A stretch of DNA of 64,000 nucleotides from Acidimangrovimonas pyrenivorans (GTDB lineage: Bacteria; Pseudomonadota; Alphaproteobacteria; Rhodobacterales; Rhodobacteraceae), in contig NZ_JBHRSK010000011.1 of assembly GCF_042643245.1 (NCBI RefSeq), positions 62,001-126,000 of the forward strand, read 5' to 3'. The notes beneath the pieces are model-generated. The model did not search any database. It saw only the letters and a program-made list of their open reading frames with translations, and had not been told where the DNA came from. A program made the position numbers and the translations under genes. Within the stretch, counting starts at the first letter, position 1. The number at the start of each line of letters is the position of its first letter. This document shows positions 40,607 through 48,783 of this stretch, piece after piece.

Positions 40607-41509
40607 ATGACGCGGACGAGCAACCTGACCGACTGGGCCCTGCTGACCCTGCTGGGGATGATCTGGGGCGCCTCCTTCATGGGGGTGAAGCTGGCGCTGA
40701 CCGGCTTCGGCCCGGCCCAGATCGCCGCCATCCGCATCGCCCTCGGCGCCGCTGCCCTGACCGTGCTGGCCTATGCGCTCGGCGTCGGGCTGCCGGCGCT
40801 GAAGGAGCGCAAGCTCTGGCTGCATTGCATCGGCATGGGGCTGTTTTCCAACGCCTTTCCCTTCCTGCTGCTGGCCTGGGCGCAGCAATCGGTGACCTCG
40901 GGCTTTGCCGGCATCACCATGGCGGTGGTGCCGCTCTTGGTGCTGCCGCTGGCCCATGTCTTCGTGCCGGGTGAGCAGATGACCCTGCGCAAGGGGATCG
41001 GCTTCCTCGTCGGCTTTGCCGGCGTCGCCACCCTGATCGGCCCCGAGGCCTTCGCCTCCTCGGGTGCCGAGACCGAGACGCTGGCCCGCCTCGCCTGCCT
41101 CGGCGCCACCGCCTGCTATGCCACCGGCTCGATCATCACCCGGCGGGCGCCGCAATCGAACCAGATCAGCTTCGGCGCCGCCGCGCTCTTGGTCGCCACC
41201 GCCGTCATCGCCCCGGTGGCCCTGATCGGCGAGCCGATGCCGGCCGCCCCCGGCGCCACCGCCCTTGGCGCGGCGCTTTACCTCGGTCTGTTCCCGACCG
41301 CGCTGGCCACCCTGATCCTGGTCCGGATCATCAAGTCCTCGGGCCCGTCCTTCCTGTCGCAGGTCAATTACCAGGTGCCGATCTGGTCGGTGCTGTTCGG
41401 CACCCTGCTGCTGCAGGAACAACTGCCGCCCGCCTTCCTCGGCGCCCTCGCGCTGATCCTCGGCGGCCTCGCCATCAGCCGCGCCCCGGCCTGGCGGCGC
41501 CGGCCCTGA
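40607..41509 (+). CDS. DMT-superfamily (EamA) transporter
   Basis: 300 residues from ATG at 40607. Ten predicted membrane helices in two EamA repeats, with family blocks IWGASFMGVKLAL near the N-terminus, PLLVLPLAHVFVPGE, and ALGLAALIxGxL-like PAFLGALALILGGLAIS at the end. Exporter or exchanger of small metabolites; no substrate can be given. Convergent with glmM. Confidence 0.92.
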   Translation: MTRTSNLTDWALLTLLGMIWGASFMGVKLALTGFGPAQIAAIRIALGAAALTVLAYALGVGLPALKERKLWLHCIGMGLFSNAFPFLLLAWAQQSVTSGFAGITMAVVPLLVLPLAHVFVPGEQMTLRKGIGFLVGFAGVATLIGPEAFASSGAETETLARLACLGATACYATGSIITRRAPQSNQISFGAAALLVATAVIAPVALIGEPMPAAPGATALGAALYLGLFPTALATLILVRIIKSSGPSFLSQVNYQVPIWSVLFGTLLLQEQLPPAFLGALALILGGLAISRAPAWRRRP

Positions 41510-41540
41510 GCCGCAGCCGGGAAAACCCCGGACCACCCCG

Positions 41541-41617
41541 GCTTTCTTTCTGCTCGCAAATATCCTCGGGGGGTGAATTCGCGCCGTGGCGCGAAGAGGG
41601 GGCAGAAGGCCCCCTCG
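41541..41617. repeat. Dispersed intergenic palindromic element, copy 7
   Basis: CTTTCTTTCTGCTCGCAAAT followed by ATCCTCGGGGGG, then GAGGGGGCAGAAGGCCCCCTC (41597-41617). Lies between convergent genes. Confidence 0.68.
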
Positions 41618-41629
41618 GCGCCGCCGCCG

Positions 41630-42973
41630 TCAGCCTTCGGCCTCGACCGCGGCGACGATGCTATCGACCAGCTCGGTCATCAGGGCCTCGTTCTCGCATT
41701 CGGCCATCACCCGGATCAGCGGCTCCGTGCCCGACTTGCGGATCAGCAGTCGCCCCGAACCGCTCAGCCGCCCCTCGGCTTCGGTGATCGCCGCCTGCAC
41801 CGGCGCGGCCTTGAGCGGCTCGGCCCCGAGCTCGTAGCGCACGTTCTTGAGCAGCTGCGGCACGCGCTCGAACTGCCGGACCAGCGCGCTGGCCTTCTGC
41901 CCGGTCCGCGCCATCTCGGCCAGGAACTGCAGCCCGGCGATCAGCCCGTCGCCGGTGGTGGCGTAGTCGGTCATCACGATATGGCCCGACTGCTCGCCGC
42001 CCAGGTTCCAGCCGCCGCGGCGCATCGCCTCGACGACATAGCGGTCGCCGACCGGCGTCCGTTCGAGCCGCAGCCCGCGCTCTTGCAGAAACCGTTCCAG
42101 CCCGAGGTTCGACATCACCGTCGCCACCAGCGTGCCGCCGTTCAGCCGGTCGTCCTCGGCCCAGCGCGCCGCCAGCAGCGCCATCAGCTGGTCGCCATCG
42201 GCCACCGCGCCGGTCTCGTCGAGGATGATCACCCGGTCGGCGTCGCCGTCGAGGCAGATGCCGACATCGGCGCCGTGGGCGACCACGGCCTCGGCCGCCG
42301 TCGCCGGCTGGGTCGAGCCGCAATTCTGGTTGATGTTGTAGCCGTTAGGCGAGACGCCGACCGGGACCACGTCGGCCCCCAGTTCCCACAGCGCCTCGGG
42401 CGCGGCGCGGTAGGCGGCGCCGTTGGCGCAATCGACCACGACCTTGAGCCCGTCCAGCCGCAGCCCGGCCGGGAAGGTGGTCTTGGCGAATTCCAGGTAG
42501 CGGCCGCGGCCGTCGTCGATGCGCCGTGCCCGGCCGATATTCTCGGGCCTGGCCGGCACGATCTCGCCCGCGAGGATTGCCTCGATCTCGGCCTCGGCGG
42601 CGTCGGACAGCTTGAAACCGTCCGGGCCGAAGAACTTGATGCCGTTGTCGCGATGCGGGTTGTGGCTGGCCGAGATCATCACCCCCAGATCGGCGCGCAT
42701 CGAGCGGGTCAGGAAGCCGACCGCCGGCGTCGGCACCGGCCCCAGCAGCAGCACGTTCATGCCGGTCGAGGTCAGCCCCGCGGTCAGCGCGTTCTCCAGC
42801 ATGTAGCCCGACAGCCGGGTATCCTTGCCGATCACCACCCGGTGGACGCCGCCGTTCTCGCGCCGGAAATAGCGCCCCGCCGCCGCCCCCAGCCGCAGGG
42901 CCAGCTCGGCCGTCATCGGGTACTTGTTGGCCTCGCCGCGAACGCCGTCGGTTCCGAACAGTTTCCGTACCAT
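41630..42973 (-). CDS. glmM: Phosphoglucosamine mutase
   Basis: 447 residues. Interconverts glucosamine-6- and glucosamine-1-phosphate for UDP-GlcNAc and peptidoglycan. The phosphoserine loop ISASHNPHRDNG is near residue 100, the metal loop DGDADR at about 245, and the sugar-binding GEQSGH at about 330. Six bases downstream of folP, so co-transcribed, the usual arrangement. Confidence 0.98.
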   Translation of the reverse strand: MVRKLFGTDGVRGEANKYPMTAELALRLGAAAGRYFRRENGGVHRVVIGKDTRLSGYMLENALTAGLTSTGMNVLLLGPVPTPAVGFLTRSMRADLGVMISASHNPHRDNGIKFFGPDGFKLSDAAEAEIEAILAGEIVPARPENIGRARRIDDGRGRYLEFAKTTFPAGLRLDGLKVVVDCANGAAYRAAPEALWELGADVVPVGVSPNGYNINQNCGSTQPATAAEAVVAHGADVGICLDGDADRVIILDETGAVADGDQLMALLAARWAEDDRLNGGTLVATVMSNLGLERFLQERGLRLERTPVGDRYVVEAMRRGGWNLGGEQSGHIVMTDYATTGDGLIAGLQFLAEMARTGQKASALVRQFERVPQLLKNVRYELGAEPLKAAPVQAAITEAEGRLSGSGRLLIRKSGTEPLIRVMAECENEALMTELVDSIVAAVEAEG

Positions 42974-42979
42974 GCTCGC

Positions 42980-43993
42980 CTACCCTTTCTCGCTCAAGGT
43001 CACTGCCTGCCACAGGCGCAGCGCCTGGGCGGTTTCCGCCACGTCGTGGACGCGCAGGATCTGCACCCCCTGCGCCACCCCGGCCAGCGCCACGGCGATC
43101 GAGCCCGGCGCACGGTCTTCGGCCAGCTCGGCGCCGCCGATGGTGCCGATGAATTTCTTCCGCGACACGCCCAGCAGGATGGCACAGCCCAGCCCGTGAA
43201 ACAGTGACAGACGGCACAGAAGCGCCAGGTTGTGGGCCTGGGTCTTGCCGAAGCCGATGCCGGGATCGACGACGATCCGCGCCCGGTCAATCCCCGCCGC
43301 CTCGGCCCGCGCCACCCGCGCCTCGAGATGGTCGTAGACATCCAGCAGCACGTCATCATAGCGCGGATCGGCCTGCATCGTCTCGGGCCGGCCCTGGGCA
43401 TGCATCAGGCAGACCGGCGCGCCACTCGCCGCCACCGTCCCGGCCATGCCGGGGTCGAAGTCGAAGCCCGAGACGTCGTTGACCAGGTCGGCGCCGGCCT
43501 CGAGCGCCGCCTGCGCCACCGCCGCCTTGCGCGTGTCGATGGAAATCGCGCCGCTGTCGCCGCCCGCCCGCAGCGCCGCGATCACCGGCGCGGTACGGGC
43601 GGTCTCCTCCGCCACCGCCACCTCGGCCGCGCCCGGCCGCGTGCTCTCGCCGCCGATATCGAGGATCTCCGCCCCGGCCGCGCGCATCGCCCTTGCATGG
43701 GCCAGCGCCGTCTCCGGCGCATCGAAGCGACCGCCGTCGGAGAAACTGTCGGGGGTGACGTTGAGGATGCCCATGATCCGCGGCGCGTCCATCGCCAGCC
43801 CGCAGACCGGCGCGCGCGGCGCCGTCAGCCGCTGCCGGACCTCGGCGGGCAGATCCTGCGCCGCGATCAGCCGGGGGGCCTGCCCGCGCGCGATCACCTC
43901 GACCCGGTCGAACCAGCACCAGCCCCCCGCCAGCGGCAACGCCCCCTCGGGCCGGGCCGCATCGGTCATCGCGATCGGTCGGAAATACTGCAT
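42980..43993 (-). CDS. folP: Dihydropteroate synthase
   Basis: 337 residues; the TIM-barrel core begins at about residue 70 (GILNVTPDSFSDGG), after a roughly 65-residue N-terminal extension seen in this family. DIGGESTRPGA and the C-terminal IAVALAGVAQGVQILRVHDVAE are further signatures. Joins pABA to the pterin pyrophosphate in folate synthesis; target of sulphonamides. Upstream of glmM and downstream of folB. Confidence 0.97.
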   Translation of the reverse strand: MQYFRPIAMTDAARPEGALPLAGGWCWFDRVEVIARGQAPRLIAAQDLPAEVRQRLTAPRAPVCGLAMDAPRIMGILNVTPDSFSDGGRFDAPETALAHARAMRAAGAEILDIGGESTRPGAAEVAVAEETARTAPVIAALRAGGDSGAISIDTRKAAVAQAALEAGADLVNDVSGFDFDPGMAGTVAASGAPVCLMHAQGRPETMQADPRYDDVLLDVYDHLEARVARAEAAGIDRARIVVDPGIGFGKTQAHNLALLCRLSLFHGLGCAILLGVSRKKFIGTIGGAELAEDRAPGSIAVALAGVAQGVQILRVHDVAETAQALRLWQAVTLSEKG

Positions 43994-44037
43994 CCTGCCG
44001 CTGCCGGCTCCCCTCGCGCGGGCAAGGTCGCCGCCGC

Positions 44038-44072
44038 GCTTTCATCTTCAAATAAATATCCCCGCCGGAGGC
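44038..44072. repeat. Dispersed intergenic palindromic element, copy 8 (half)
   Basis: CTTTCATCTTCAAATAAATA followed by TCCCCGCCGGAGG, almost identical to the right half of copy 2. Between folB and folP. Confidence 0.65.
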
Positions 44073-44148
44073 CGCCTCGGGCATCGCCCGCGCCCCCGGC
44101 CGGAAGGCTGGGCACGGGATTAGGCCCGCCCCGGCCGCTTGGCAAGCC

Positions 44149-45069
44149 TCAGCCGGCCAACCGCTCAACCGGCACGCGACTTCCCGCCGGAACCGAAACA
44201 TCGCCGTGAACGATCAGCCGCTCGGCGGCCAGCAGCTCGGCCAGCCACAGCGCCAGCGCCACCGCGTTGTCGGCTGGCGCGCCGGGACCGTCGACCGCGT
44301 CCAGCACCAGCTTGGACGGCGCCCAGACGATCGTCTGGCCGTGGTTCATCGCCCAGTCGATCTCGGTCCGGCTGGCCACCACCACGCAACGCGGGTCGCG
44401 GCCGGCCAGCACCCAGGCGTTCTGCTCGATCGCCAAGAGGTCGATCCGGCGCTGCGCCGGCTTGACCTGCGAGACCGGGCGCGGGCCTTCGGGCAGGCCG
44501 ACGGCCAGGATCAGCGGCCGGCCGCCGGCCTCCCACTGGTCGAGCCGCGCCGACAGGTCGGGCGCCGCGATCGCGGCATTGTCGAGATAGACCACCAGCG
44601 GGTGCAGCGCCGCTTCGCTGCCGTCATCCTGAACCGCGCGCAGTGGCACCGCGGCGCGCGAGCGCACGATCTCGACCCCGAGCGCGCCGGGGCCACGGTC
44701 GAGCTTCTCGATCCGGACGAAGACCCGCATCGCCTGCGGCTCGGCCAGGATGCGCTCGGCCACCCGCTCGGCCAGGGTTTCGAGCAGGTTGAGCCGCTCG
44801 GCCGCCAGCTCGGCCGCGATCGCCTCGGTGATCTTGTCATAGGACAGGATGCGGTCGACATCGTCGTCGAGCGGCGCCGGATGCGGCCGGATCTCGACCA
44901 CGACGTTGAAGCAGACCCGCTGCGTGACTCCGCGCTCGGCCTGGAAGGCGCCGATCTCGACCTCGACGACATGGTCGCGCAGGCTGATGCGGTCGCGCGG
45001 ATCGGCGCTGGCGGTGGCCTCGGCCCGGGCTTCCGGGTGGGCGAAGGCGAGGCGGATATCGGTGGTCAT
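44149..45069 (-). CDS. folB: Dihydroneopterin aldolase with C-terminal extension
   Basis: 306 residues from ATG at 45069. Residues about 25-140 form the FolB domain (DRISLRDHVVEVEIGAFQAERG, LSYDKITEAI, LLETLAERVAERIL, VFVRIEKLD), which cleaves dihydroneopterin to hydroxymethyl-dihydropterin. Residues about 155-306 are an extra domain of alternating strands and helices (PLVVYLDNAAIA, LILAVGLPEG, VVVASRTEIDWAMNHGQTIVW, NAVALALWLAELLAAE) with no motif I can name; HPPK (FolK) signatures are absent. FolB alone is normally about 120 residues. Next to folP and glmM. Confidence 0.9.
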   Translation of the reverse strand: MTTDIRLAFAHPEARAEATASADPRDRISLRDHVVEVEIGAFQAERGVTQRVCFNVVVEIRPHPAPLDDDVDRILSYDKITEAIAAELAAERLNLLETLAERVAERILAEPQAMRVFVRIEKLDRGPGALGVEIVRSRAAVPLRAVQDDGSEAALHPLVVYLDNAAIAAPDLSARLDQWEAGGRPLILAVGLPEGPRPVSQVKPAQRRIDLLAIEQNAWVLAGRDPRCVVVASRTEIDWAMNHGQTIVWAPSKLVLDAVDGPGAPADNAVALALWLAELLAAERLIVHGDVSVPAGSRVPVERLAG

Positions 45070-45188
45070 GGCAGCTCCGGGGCAGTCGGGGGCGGGAATC
45101 GCGCCCGACCCTAGCGCCTGCACTCAACTCTAAGCGCCCGAAGGCGTCACGCCGCGACCCGCAAGCGACCCCGGGCCGGGCATGCCCG

Positions 45189-45902
45189 TCAATTCGCGGC
45201 GACCTGCGTCGGCTTGGGCTCGGGCCGGCGGTAGAAGACATGGGCGCCGATGATGGCCGTGCGGGTGAACCGGCGCGACCAGCGCGGATGGACCGAGCGG
45301 GTGTGGAAATAGGTCGCCCCGTCGGTCACCTTGCGCGGCGCGCCGTCCAGCAGCAGCCGGGCGATCTTGCCGGCCTGTTCGTAGGCGGCGGGTTCGTGCA
45401 CCACCTCGGGCCGGCCGTCACAGGTGAAGGAGAACTGGCAGGCGTTGCGACGCCCGGTTCCCTGGTTGACCACGGCGCAGACATTGTCGGGGAAGCGGGC
45501 AGAGTCGACGCGGTTGAGGATCACCTCGCCGACCGCGAATTCGCCTTTCACGGATTCGCCGCGCGCCTCGAAATACAGCGCCTCGGCCAGGCAGCTCCAC
45601 TGTTCGCCGCCCTTGGCCTTGGGCAGGGAGGCGAGCCAGGATTCGCTGTACTTGATGTGGTCGGGGTCGGCGATCTCGCCGGCCTTGCGGGTCTGCCGCG
45701 GCGGCGGCGCCAAAAGTTGCTCGAGCCGGTCGGGCGAGATCGCGGTGAAGGCGGTCCGCTCCTGCCCCAGAAGCAGCGACAGCCGGGTGTCGACCGACGC
45801 CGTCGGATCGTTCGACTGGCTGACCGACACGTCGGCAACAGCCGCTGTGCTCAGGGCCACCAGCAACACCGCGCTGCGTGCCCATGCCATAACCATGCGC
45901 AT
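45189..45902 (-). CDS. Cell wall hydrolase, SleB family
   Basis: 237 residues from ATG at 45902 (alternative ATG at 45896). Signal peptide (MAWARSAVLLVALSTAAVA). The SleB hydrolase domain begins at about 105 with SCLAEALYFEARGESVKGEFAVGEVILNRV, where the Glu of ALYFEARGE is the expected catalytic residue, then CQFSFTCDG and TYFHTRSVHPRW. It cuts peptidoglycan glycan strands in the periplasm. Confidence 0.92.
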   Translation of the reverse strand: MRMVMAWARSAVLLVALSTAAVADVSVSQSNDPTASVDTRLSLLLGQERTAFTAISPDRLEQLLAPPPRQTRKAGEIADPDHIKYSESWLASLPKAKGGEQWSCLAEALYFEARGESVKGEFAVGEVILNRVDSARFPDNVCAVVNQGTGRRNACQFSFTCDGRPEVVHEPAAYEQAGKIARLLLDGAPRKVTDGATYFHTRSVHPRWSRRFTRTAIIGAHVFYRRPEPKPTQVAAN

Positions 45903-46109
45903 GATATCCGTTCCCGGCCTCGTTTCACCGGCCGCGCCCCCAGGCAACAACCAGCGGCTGCTCTAGCCGAATTCCCAAGAAAGGTCTACCCCTGCGTCAT
46001 TTTTGCAACATCTCGACGCCCTTCCCGAAGATGGAATCAGCCCATTCCAGGACCGGAATCAGCGCGAGAGACGGCACCCGTTTCGGCGTAAGATGCTGTA
46101 ATAAAAGTG

Positions 46110-48659
46110 TTACCTATCCTGCCGCCGTTCCTTCAGCGCCAGATGAGCGGCGGCCAGCCGAGCCACCGGCACCCGGAAGGGCGAGCAGGAAACATAGTCG
46201 AATCCGGCCGAGCGGCAGAAGGCGATAGATTCGGGATTCCCGGCATGTTCGCCGCAGATCGACAGGGTGAGATTCGGCCGCACCTTGCGACCGCGCTCGA
46301 CCCCCATCATCAACAGCTCGCCAACCCCCTCGACATCGAGGACATGGAACGGGTCCTCGGGGAAGACGCCCTGCTGGACATAGGCGTTCATGAAGCGGCC
46401 GGCATCGTCGCGCGACAGCCCGTAGGTCATCTGGGTCAGATCGTTGGTGCCGAAGGAGAGGAAGGCGGAATGCTGGGCGATCTCGCCCGCCCGCAGCGCC
46501 GCGCGCGGGGTCTCGACCATGACGCCGAGCCGGTAGTCGAAGCCCAGCCCGACCTCGGTCCGCACCGCCGCCGCGACGGCGTCGATCCGGGTCTTGACCA
46601 TCTCGACCTCGCGCTTGGCCGAGACCAGCGGGATCATGATCTCGGGCACCACCGTTTCGCCCTTGCGGCCGACCTCGATCGTGGCTTCGAAGATGGCGCG
46701 GGCCTGCATCTCGTAGATTTCCGGCACGGTGATCCCCAGCCGCACGCCGCGCATGCCCAGCATCGGGTTGAACTCGCTCAGTGCCTCGACCCGGCGGGTG
46801 ACGTCGGAGAGCGGCTTGTCCAGCGCCTCGGCCAGTTCGCGCATGCCCTCGCGGCTGTGGGGCAGGAATTCGTGCAGCGGCGGGTCGAACAGCCGGATGC
46901 AGACCGGCAGGCCGGCCATGATCTCGAACAGGCGGACGAAATCCTCGCGCTGCATCGGTAGCAGCCGGTCGAGCGCGGCGGCCCGGTCCTTGGCGCTGTC
47001 GGCGAAGATCATCTCGCGCATCACCGTCAGCCGGCCTTCCTCGAAGAACATGTGCTCGGTCCGGCACAGGCCGATGCCCTCGGCGGCGAACATCCGCGCG
47101 GTGGTGGCGTCGGCCGGGGTGTCGGCATTGGCGCGGATGCCGATGTCGCGCGCCGCGTCGGCCCAGTGCAGCAGCGCCCGGAAGGCGTCGTCCAGCGCCG
47201 GCTCCAGCATCTCGGCGGCACCGACCAGGGCCTCGCCGCGGGTGCCGTCGACGGTGATCAGGTCGCCCTCGCGGAAGCTCCGGCCATCGGTCGTCTTGAG
47301 CAGCTTGTCGCGGGCATTGAGGGTGATGTCCGAGGCGCCGACGACGCAGGGCAGGCCGAGGCCGCGGGCGATCACCGCGGCATGGCTGGTGATGCCGCCG
47401 CGCTCGGTCAGCACGCCGGCGGCGGCATGCATGCCGCGGATGTCCTCGGGCGCGGTCTCGCGCCGCACCAGGATGCAGGGCTCGCCGCGCGCGGCACAGG
47501 CCTGGGCGGCGGTCGAGGAAAACACGATCCGGCCCTGCGCCGCGCCCGGGCTGGCGGCGATGCCGCGGGCGAAACGGTCGCGCGGGGCGCGCGGATCGAC
47601 CTGCGGATGGAGCAGTTCCGACAGCGCCCGCGGCTCGACCCGCAGCACCGCCTCGTCATGGCTGATGATGCCGTCCTGCGCCAGCGCCACCGCGATCCGG
47701 ACGGCAGCCCGGGACGAGCGCGCTACTTTGACCGCGTCGAGCACATGCAGCGCGCCGGAATCGACCGTAAACTCGATCTGCATCTCCTCGCGCAGGCGGT
47801 GGCGGCAGGCCTCGCCGAAGCGGATCAGGTCGGCGAAGATCTCGGGCGCGACCTCCTCCAGCGACAGTCCGCGCGGGTCGCGGGTCAGGTAGATCGCCGC
47901 CTCGGGATCGGCCAGCGCGTCGCGGCCCTGGCTCTGGCCGAGGTAACGGCCGGTCACCTGCGGCTGGCCCGTCACCGGGTCGACGAACTGGATCACGCCC
48001 GAGCCGCATTGCCCGCGGCCGATGCCCAGCGCCATCTGCTGCACCACCAGCCCGAGCCCGGCATCCGCCGGCGCCCCCTTGGCCTGGCGCAGCAGCCGCG
48101 CCGTGGTCCCTTCCCAGGCCCGCGCCATCGAGCCCAGCACGCCGGTCAGCTGTTCCGCCGGGTCCTGCGGGAACGGCTCTTCCATCTCGGCTTCATAGGT
48201 CGCCAGCGCCGCCTGCAACGCCTCCGCCGAGGGCTTGTCGGCGGCGAAGGCGTCGGGATCGAGCCGGGCGACATGGGTGGCATAGGCCTGGACGAAGCGC
48301 AGGTAGAGCGTCGTCGCCGCCTCGGCGCCGTGGCTTTCGACCAGCGCGGCGTGGCGGGCATCGTTCATGCCGATGTTCAGGATCGTCCCGGGCCCGCCCC
48401 AATCGGGATCTTCCGAGGACGGCCGGACCGAGATCAGCGGCGCCGGGCCGAAAGGCGACAGGATCGCCCGGGCGTCGACCGGCTGGCCGGCAGCGATGGC
48501 GCGCACGGCGGAGAAGGACAGCGCGACGCTGCGCGGCACCGGGATCTCGAGCCGGACCAGACGTTGCAGGCACTTGGCCCGCCAGCCATGGCTTTCGCGG
48601 GCGATCGGCGCCGTCGGGGCGATCTCGGAGAACGCGGGGAAGTTGGTGTGTTTCTGCAC
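46110..48659 (-). CDS. Pyruvate phosphate dikinase-like protein, divergent N-terminus
   Basis: About 849 residues from GTG at 48659 (VQKHTNFPAF); an ATG at 48689 is an alternative. The phosphohistidine domain is intact (TERGGITSHAAVIARGLGLPCVVG), as is the PEP/pyruvate barrel (IGLCRTEHMFFE, LSFGTNDLTQMTYGLSRDD, and the catalytic Cys in SICGEHAGNP). The N-terminal ATP-grasp domain is divergent: HGWRAKCLQRL stands where PPDK has GGKGANL. It may be a true dikinase with altered nucleotide binding, or a related phosphotransferase. Located beside glyS, as in relatives. Confidence 0.85.
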   Translation of the reverse strand: MQKHTNFPAFSEIAPTAPIARESHGWRAKCLQRLVRLEIPVPRSVALSFSAVRAIAAGQPVDARAILSPFGPAPLISVRPSSEDPDWGGPGTILNIGMNDARHAALVESHGAEAATTLYLRFVQAYATHVARLDPDAFAADKPSAEALQAALATYEAEMEEPFPQDPAEQLTGVLGSMARAWEGTTARLLRQAKGAPADAGLGLVVQQMALGIGRGQCGSGVIQFVDPVTGQPQVTGRYLGQSQGRDALADPEAAIYLTRDPRGLSLEEVAPEIFADLIRFGEACRHRLREEMQIEFTVDSGALHVLDAVKVARSSRAAVRIAVALAQDGIISHDEAVLRVEPRALSELLHPQVDPRAPRDRFARGIAASPGAAQGRIVFSSTAAQACAARGEPCILVRRETAPEDIRGMHAAAGVLTERGGITSHAAVIARGLGLPCVVGASDITLNARDKLLKTTDGRSFREGDLITVDGTRGEALVGAAEMLEPALDDAFRALLHWADAARDIGIRANADTPADATTARMFAAEGIGLCRTEHMFFEEGRLTVMREMIFADSAKDRAAALDRLLPMQREDFVRLFEIMAGLPVCIRLFDPPLHEFLPHSREGMRELAEALDKPLSDVTRRVEALSEFNPMLGMRGVRLGITVPEIYEMQARAIFEATIEVGRKGETVVPEIMIPLVSAKREVEMVKTRIDAVAAAVRTEVGLGFDYRLGVMVETPRAALRAGEIAQHSAFLSFGTNDLTQMTYGLSRDDAGRFMNAYVQQGVFPEDPFHVLDVEGVGELLMMGVERGRKVRPNLTLSICGEHAGNPESIAFCRSAGFDYVSCSPFRVPVARLAAAHLALKERRQDR

Positions 48660-48783
48660 TGCGGCGCCTTTCGCGGTCCTGCGCAGCATACTCCGCTGAT
48701 CGACCCGCGCAAGCGTGGGGCGGCGCGGGGCCGCTCCCGCGCCCGAGCGCATTGCGCCCCGCCAGAATGGGCGGAGAGGGGGA

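Noticed and set aside
44149..44620. C-terminal part of FolB as a fused FolK (HPPK)
   Set aside because: The expected HPPK blocks with paired Asp residues for Mg and the Arg-rich substrate loop are missing.
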